DNA of 64,000 bases from an uncultured Pseudomonas sp. GTDB lineage: Bacteria; Pseudomonadota; Gammaproteobacteria; Pseudomonadales; Pseudomonadaceae. The translations under genes were made by a program, and so were the position numbers. This document shows positions 60,438 to 64,000 of the stretch, one piece after another. Within the stretch, counting starts at the first letter, position 1. Each line of letters begins with the position of its first letter. Below the pieces are notes generated by a model, which was not told where the DNA came from, did no database searches, and worked only from the letters and a program-made list of their open reading frames with translations. The stretch lies in assembly GCF_946885955.1 (NCBI RefSeq), contig NZ_CAMPHI010000014.1, positions 41,742 to 105,741 on the forward strand, read 5' to 3'.

Positions 60438-61175
60438 ATGGAAGCCACTGCTAAAAGCACCCCTGCAAAATTACTGGCCTGTATGACAGGTGCGTTATCA
60501 AGCGTGATAGGCATTTGCTGGGCAATCGTGACCTACGTCTTCCCGGACCCAACGATTTTCGGCCTGGGTGTGGTGAACTGGAAAAACTTCCTGTCTTTCT
60601 TCGCGGCCTTCGTTTTTATGATGGCCATGATGATCGCGATGTTTGCCTGGCGGCTGCCGACCATCCCGCGCCGAATGGTTAACTTCATCTTGGCGGCAGG
60701 CCTTTCAGCAGGATTTTTTGTGATCGGTATGGAGTACGCCAAGCCCTCCTTCGAGTTTGCCAAGGCACAGGATCGGGTCGTTGAAAATGACAGCCCAACA
60801 CTCTTTGGCAAGCGTATGGAGATGGTCGATAACGTGCGCATCACCTTGGTCAACTGCAACTTTATTGCGCAAACCCCATCCTGTGTATTGGAGTTCAATA
60901 GCACCAACAAGGACCGTGAGATTCAGGTACGCAGCATTAGTGCGGTCTTCGAACCCGATGGCAATAACCTGCGTCTGGACAAGACCTTGGTCGGCAATGA
61001 AGAGCTGAAGTACGGCTCCATCGAACTGGTGCGAAACCTCAACACCAAGGTCACTTTGATCTTCAAACAAACACGCAATGATTTGAGCACCATTCCCTCG
61101 GTCAAGCTGGTGATTTCCGGCCTGGATAACTACGAGAGGGTAATCAAGTTCAATGAGGTCGTCGCCGCACGATAA
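60438..61175 (+). CDS. hypothetical membrane protein downstream of hsdS
   Basis: A 245-residue protein with three probable membrane helices: about 12-33 (LLACMTGALSSVIGICWAIV), 52-75 (FLSFFAAFVFMMAMMIAMFA) and 82-102. The remaining 140 residues form a beta-rich soluble domain (NVRITLVNCNFIAQTPSCVL, RSISAVFEPDGNNLRLDKTL). No family was recognised. Start uncertain: 60438 gives MEATAKSTPAK, 60399 adds 13 residues; both lack a strong ribosome binding site. It could be an accessory defence gene or a passenger of the island. Confidence 0.65.
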   Translation: MEATAKSTPAKLLACMTGALSSVIGICWAIVTYVFPDPTIFGLGVVNWKNFLSFFAAFVFMMAMMIAMFAWRLPTIPRRMVNFILAAGLSAGFFVIGMEYAKPSFEFAKAQDRVVENDSPTLFGKRMEMVDNVRITLVNCNFIAQTPSCVLEFNSTNKDREIQVRSISAVFEPDGNNLRLDKTLVGNEELKYGSIELVRNLNTKVTLIFKQTRNDLSTIPSVKLVISGLDNYERVIKFNEVVAAR

Positions 61176-61183
61176 CCAGTAAT

Positions 61184-61258
61184 CGTAGGGTGGAAAACCG
61201 CGAAGCGTTTTCCACCATTTGGGCGCATGGCGGATAAGCTTCGCGTTATCCGCCCTAC
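61184..61258. repeat. REP/BIME-like element (copy 1)
   Basis: GTAGGG (61185-61190) and CCCTAC (61253-61258) enclose two hairpins: TGGAAAAC with GTTTTCCA, and GCGGATAA with TTATCCGC around GCTTCGCG. This is the layout of the extragenic palindromes abundant in P. stutzeri/mendocina-type genomes. It lies 22 bases before the ATG of the 280-residue protein gene. Confidence 0.8.
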
Positions 61259-61280
61259 ACACTGACACGGGAGCACAGGC

Positions 61281-62123
61281 ATGAACCCCAAGGACTGGAT
61301 TGATTTGCTGCAGCGCCTGTTTGCCTGGCTCAGTGAACGAAGCAACCCGGTACGTCAGCAGGCAGCACGCGTTCTGGCGACCTTTGAGGCCCATGGCGTG
61401 GCCCGCACCGAGATCAATGCCCTACTGCCGGAAGCGCTACAACTGTCGGCTTACCAATGGTCGAGTGCCGATCAACTCAAGCTGGCCTTGCGCCAGGCAC
61501 ATCTCGACTGGCTCAACCAGCATTTCGCACTGGAACAAGGCTGGCTGACCGGACAGAGCGACTCAGCCCACCCGCACCTCTTCAGCTACAAAGCGCCCGG
61601 GCAGCTGCATAAGTGGTTTCAAGAGCACCGCACACCTGAGACCGCTCTTGAGTTCAAGCTGCATCTGGTAACGCCCGACACTCGCGAAATCGGGCCGGAC
61701 TCAGCGGGCTATTACGCTCTGGTTCTGGAGCAGATGGATGAAGATCTCTCGGTGTGCAGACGCTTCTACCACCTCACCGAAGGCGGCCACTTCGAGCATT
61801 GGCCCAGCCTGATTCATCTTCTGCAGGTGTTGGCTATCGCCCATCACCACGGAGCCATCATGCGCCGCTCACAACTGGATACGGCCTCTTTGTATCAGTT
61901 GAGCAACCATAAGGGGCTTATCCCCAACTGGCTGGGCAGGTGTCGCCCTCATCCCCTGGAAGCCGACCATGAGCTATGGCCGCATTACTCCGGGCACTCC
62001 CCGTGGCTTGACGAACTGCGTGCAGATGTCGAGCAGAGCCTGCGCCGTGCCGGGCTGGTCGAGGTGATTGAACAGTTGCACGAGGATACTCAACGTTTTT
62101 CACGCCCCCCCTGCAGGCCTTAG
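61281..62123 (+). CDS. hypothetical protein bracketed by REP-like elements
   Basis: A 280-residue soluble protein, mostly helical at the start (WIDLLQRLFAWLSERSNPVR, EINALLPEALQLSAYQWSSA) and His/Trp-rich later (IHLLQVLAIAHHHGAIMRRS). No signal peptide, membrane helix or catalytic motif is recognised. GGGAG lies 10 bases before the ATG. The stop codon TAG is the first triplet of the second REP-like element. It may be the last gene of the restriction island or a passenger. Function unknown. Confidence 0.68.
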   Translation: MNPKDWIDLLQRLFAWLSERSNPVRQQAARVLATFEAHGVARTEINALLPEALQLSAYQWSSADQLKLALRQAHLDWLNQHFALEQGWLTGQSDSAHPHLFSYKAPGQLHKWFQEHRTPETALEFKLHLVTPDTREIGPDSAGYYALVLEQMDEDLSVCRRFYHLTEGGHFEHWPSLIHLLQVLAIAHHHGAIMRRSQLDTASLYQLSNHKGLIPNWLGRCRPHPLEADHELWPHYSGHSPWLDELRADVEQSLRRAGLVEVIEQLHEDTQRFSRPPCRP

Positions 62124-62210
62124 GGCAGGCAACCACGCAGCGTTGCCACCGATGGATTACGAACCAAATGCGACCTACGATGGAAAACGCTGCGCGGTTT
62201 TCCACCCTAC
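62120..62210. repeat. REP/BIME-like element (copy 2)
   Basis: TAGGG (62121-62125) and CCCTA (62205-62209) enclose two hairpins: GGCAAC with GTTGCC around CACGCAGC, and TGGAAAAC (62181-62188) with GTTTTCCA (62197-62204). It shares the outer arms and the TGGAAAAC hairpin with copy 1. Confidence 0.75.
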
Positions 62211-62270
62211 CCGCTGGTTCTTCCCTCGCTCCGCTTGTCCCACGCCCTGCCCTTTGTGGCCGTAAACCGC

Positions 62271-62276
62271 TACAAT
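62271..62276 (+). promoter_or_regulatory. candidate -10 box of the ybiT-type gene
   Basis: TACAAT at 62271-62276, 46 bases before the GTG start. The -35 region is poor (TGCCCT about 17 bases upstream), so confidence is low. Confidence 0.35.
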
Positions 62277-62322
62277 CGCGCCCCTTTCGCGCACGTGCGC
62301 CCGCTTAACTGGACAAAGATTC

Positions 62323-63909
<1,587 letters not shown>

Positions 63910-63925
63910 GACGTTACCGCGTAAC

Positions 63926-63942
63926 GAAAAAAGCCCGCTAAC
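63926..63942 (+). other. 5' half of the ybiT terminator, apparently interrupted
   Basis: AAAAAAGCCCGCTAA (63928-63942) is the typical left arm of an A-tract terminator, but the expected complementary arm ending in a T-run is absent within the window. Other DNA follows instead. Confidence 0.45.
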
Positions 63943-63948
63943 TCAGCG

Positions 63949-64000
63949 TAATGCTGTTCACTTAAGCATTTGAACCCCGATTGGGCTTCCCTGAAAATCC
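63949..64000. mobile_element. putative IS4-family insertion sequence end (runs off window)
   Basis: TAATGCTGTTCACTTAAG (63949-63966) resembles the IS4 terminal repeat, recalled as beginning TAATGCCGATCAGTTAAG (15 of 18 matching). Its position directly after a half terminator fits insertion. The transposase gene would lie beyond the window. Identification from the repeat alone is tentative. Confidence 0.5.

Noticed and set aside
61184..62210. The two repeats as CRISPR or transposon ends
   Set aside because: There are only two imperfect copies, each internally palindromic, with a gene but no transposase between them; the REP/BIME layout fits better.
63911..63926. CGTTAC-CGC-GTAACG hairpin after ybiT as a complete terminator
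   Set aside because: The stem is only 6 bp and is followed by A residues on the plus strand; on the minus strand the T-run precedes the stem.

Overview
The window is a GC-rich chromosomal stretch of a gammaproteobacterium, almost certainly a Pseudomonas. The evidence is the order purB, cupin oxygenase, acetyltransferase, aceA, phoX-like gene, nuoA-N, chemoreceptor and two-component system, which matches from memory the PA2629-PA2657 region of P. aeruginosa PAO1. Other markers are a fused nuoCD, a 531-residue isocitrate lyase, and the trio nfuA, cti and metH. The species cannot be named from the sequence alone. No tRNA, rRNA or CRISPR array was seen.

Positions 1-8,200 hold the end of purB, a probable ribosomal oxygenase overlapping a GNAT acetyltransferase, two small conserved proteins of unknown role, aceA (glyoxylate shunt) and a Tat-exported PhoX-family protein. 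A decayed gene fragment and an inverted repeat lie upstream of aceA. Positions 8,232-23,154 are the complete 13-gene nuo operon (NuoC and NuoD fused) for proton-pumping NADH dehydrogenase, closed by a 15-bp-stem terminator shared with a convergent AI-2E family permease gene.

Positions 24,600-38,400 are a sensing and signalling region. It has a dCache chemoreceptor with a FliA-type promoter, an FMN reductase, and a BqsRS/CarRS-like two-component operon led by two PepSY proteins and preceded by a near-match to the BqsR box. It also has a patatin-like protein, an alpha/beta hydrolase, a DUF421 membrane protein with a C-terminal zinc ribbon, a DJ-1/AraC regulator, an MFS permease, and a response regulator/diguanylate cyclase pair. 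Positions 39,000-52,300 carry nfuA, cti (cis-trans fatty acid isomerase), metH with an ideal MetR-type palindrome upstream, several small conserved genes, an RlmN-like radical SAM enzyme, OsmC and glyoxalase-fold proteins, an orphan PilU-like ATPase, ppiC and a YjbR protein.

Positions 52,400-62,210 are an accessory defence island between the YjbR gene and a ybiT-type ABC-F gene. It encodes a complete type I restriction-modification system (hsdR, hsdM, hsdS). Lodged between hsdR and hsdM is a two-gene cassette: a winged-helix protein translationally coupled to a nucleotidyltransferase with intact catalytic residues. This cassette has its own promoter overlapped by a 28-bp imperfect palindrome, an arrangement typical of toxin-antitoxin or abortive-infection modules, and it is the best candidate here for an undescribed system. 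Downstream lie an unknown membrane protein and an unknown 280-residue protein bracketed by two REP/BIME-like repeats. At the right edge, what looks like the terminal repeat of an IS4-family insertion sequence appears to interrupt the ybiT terminator.
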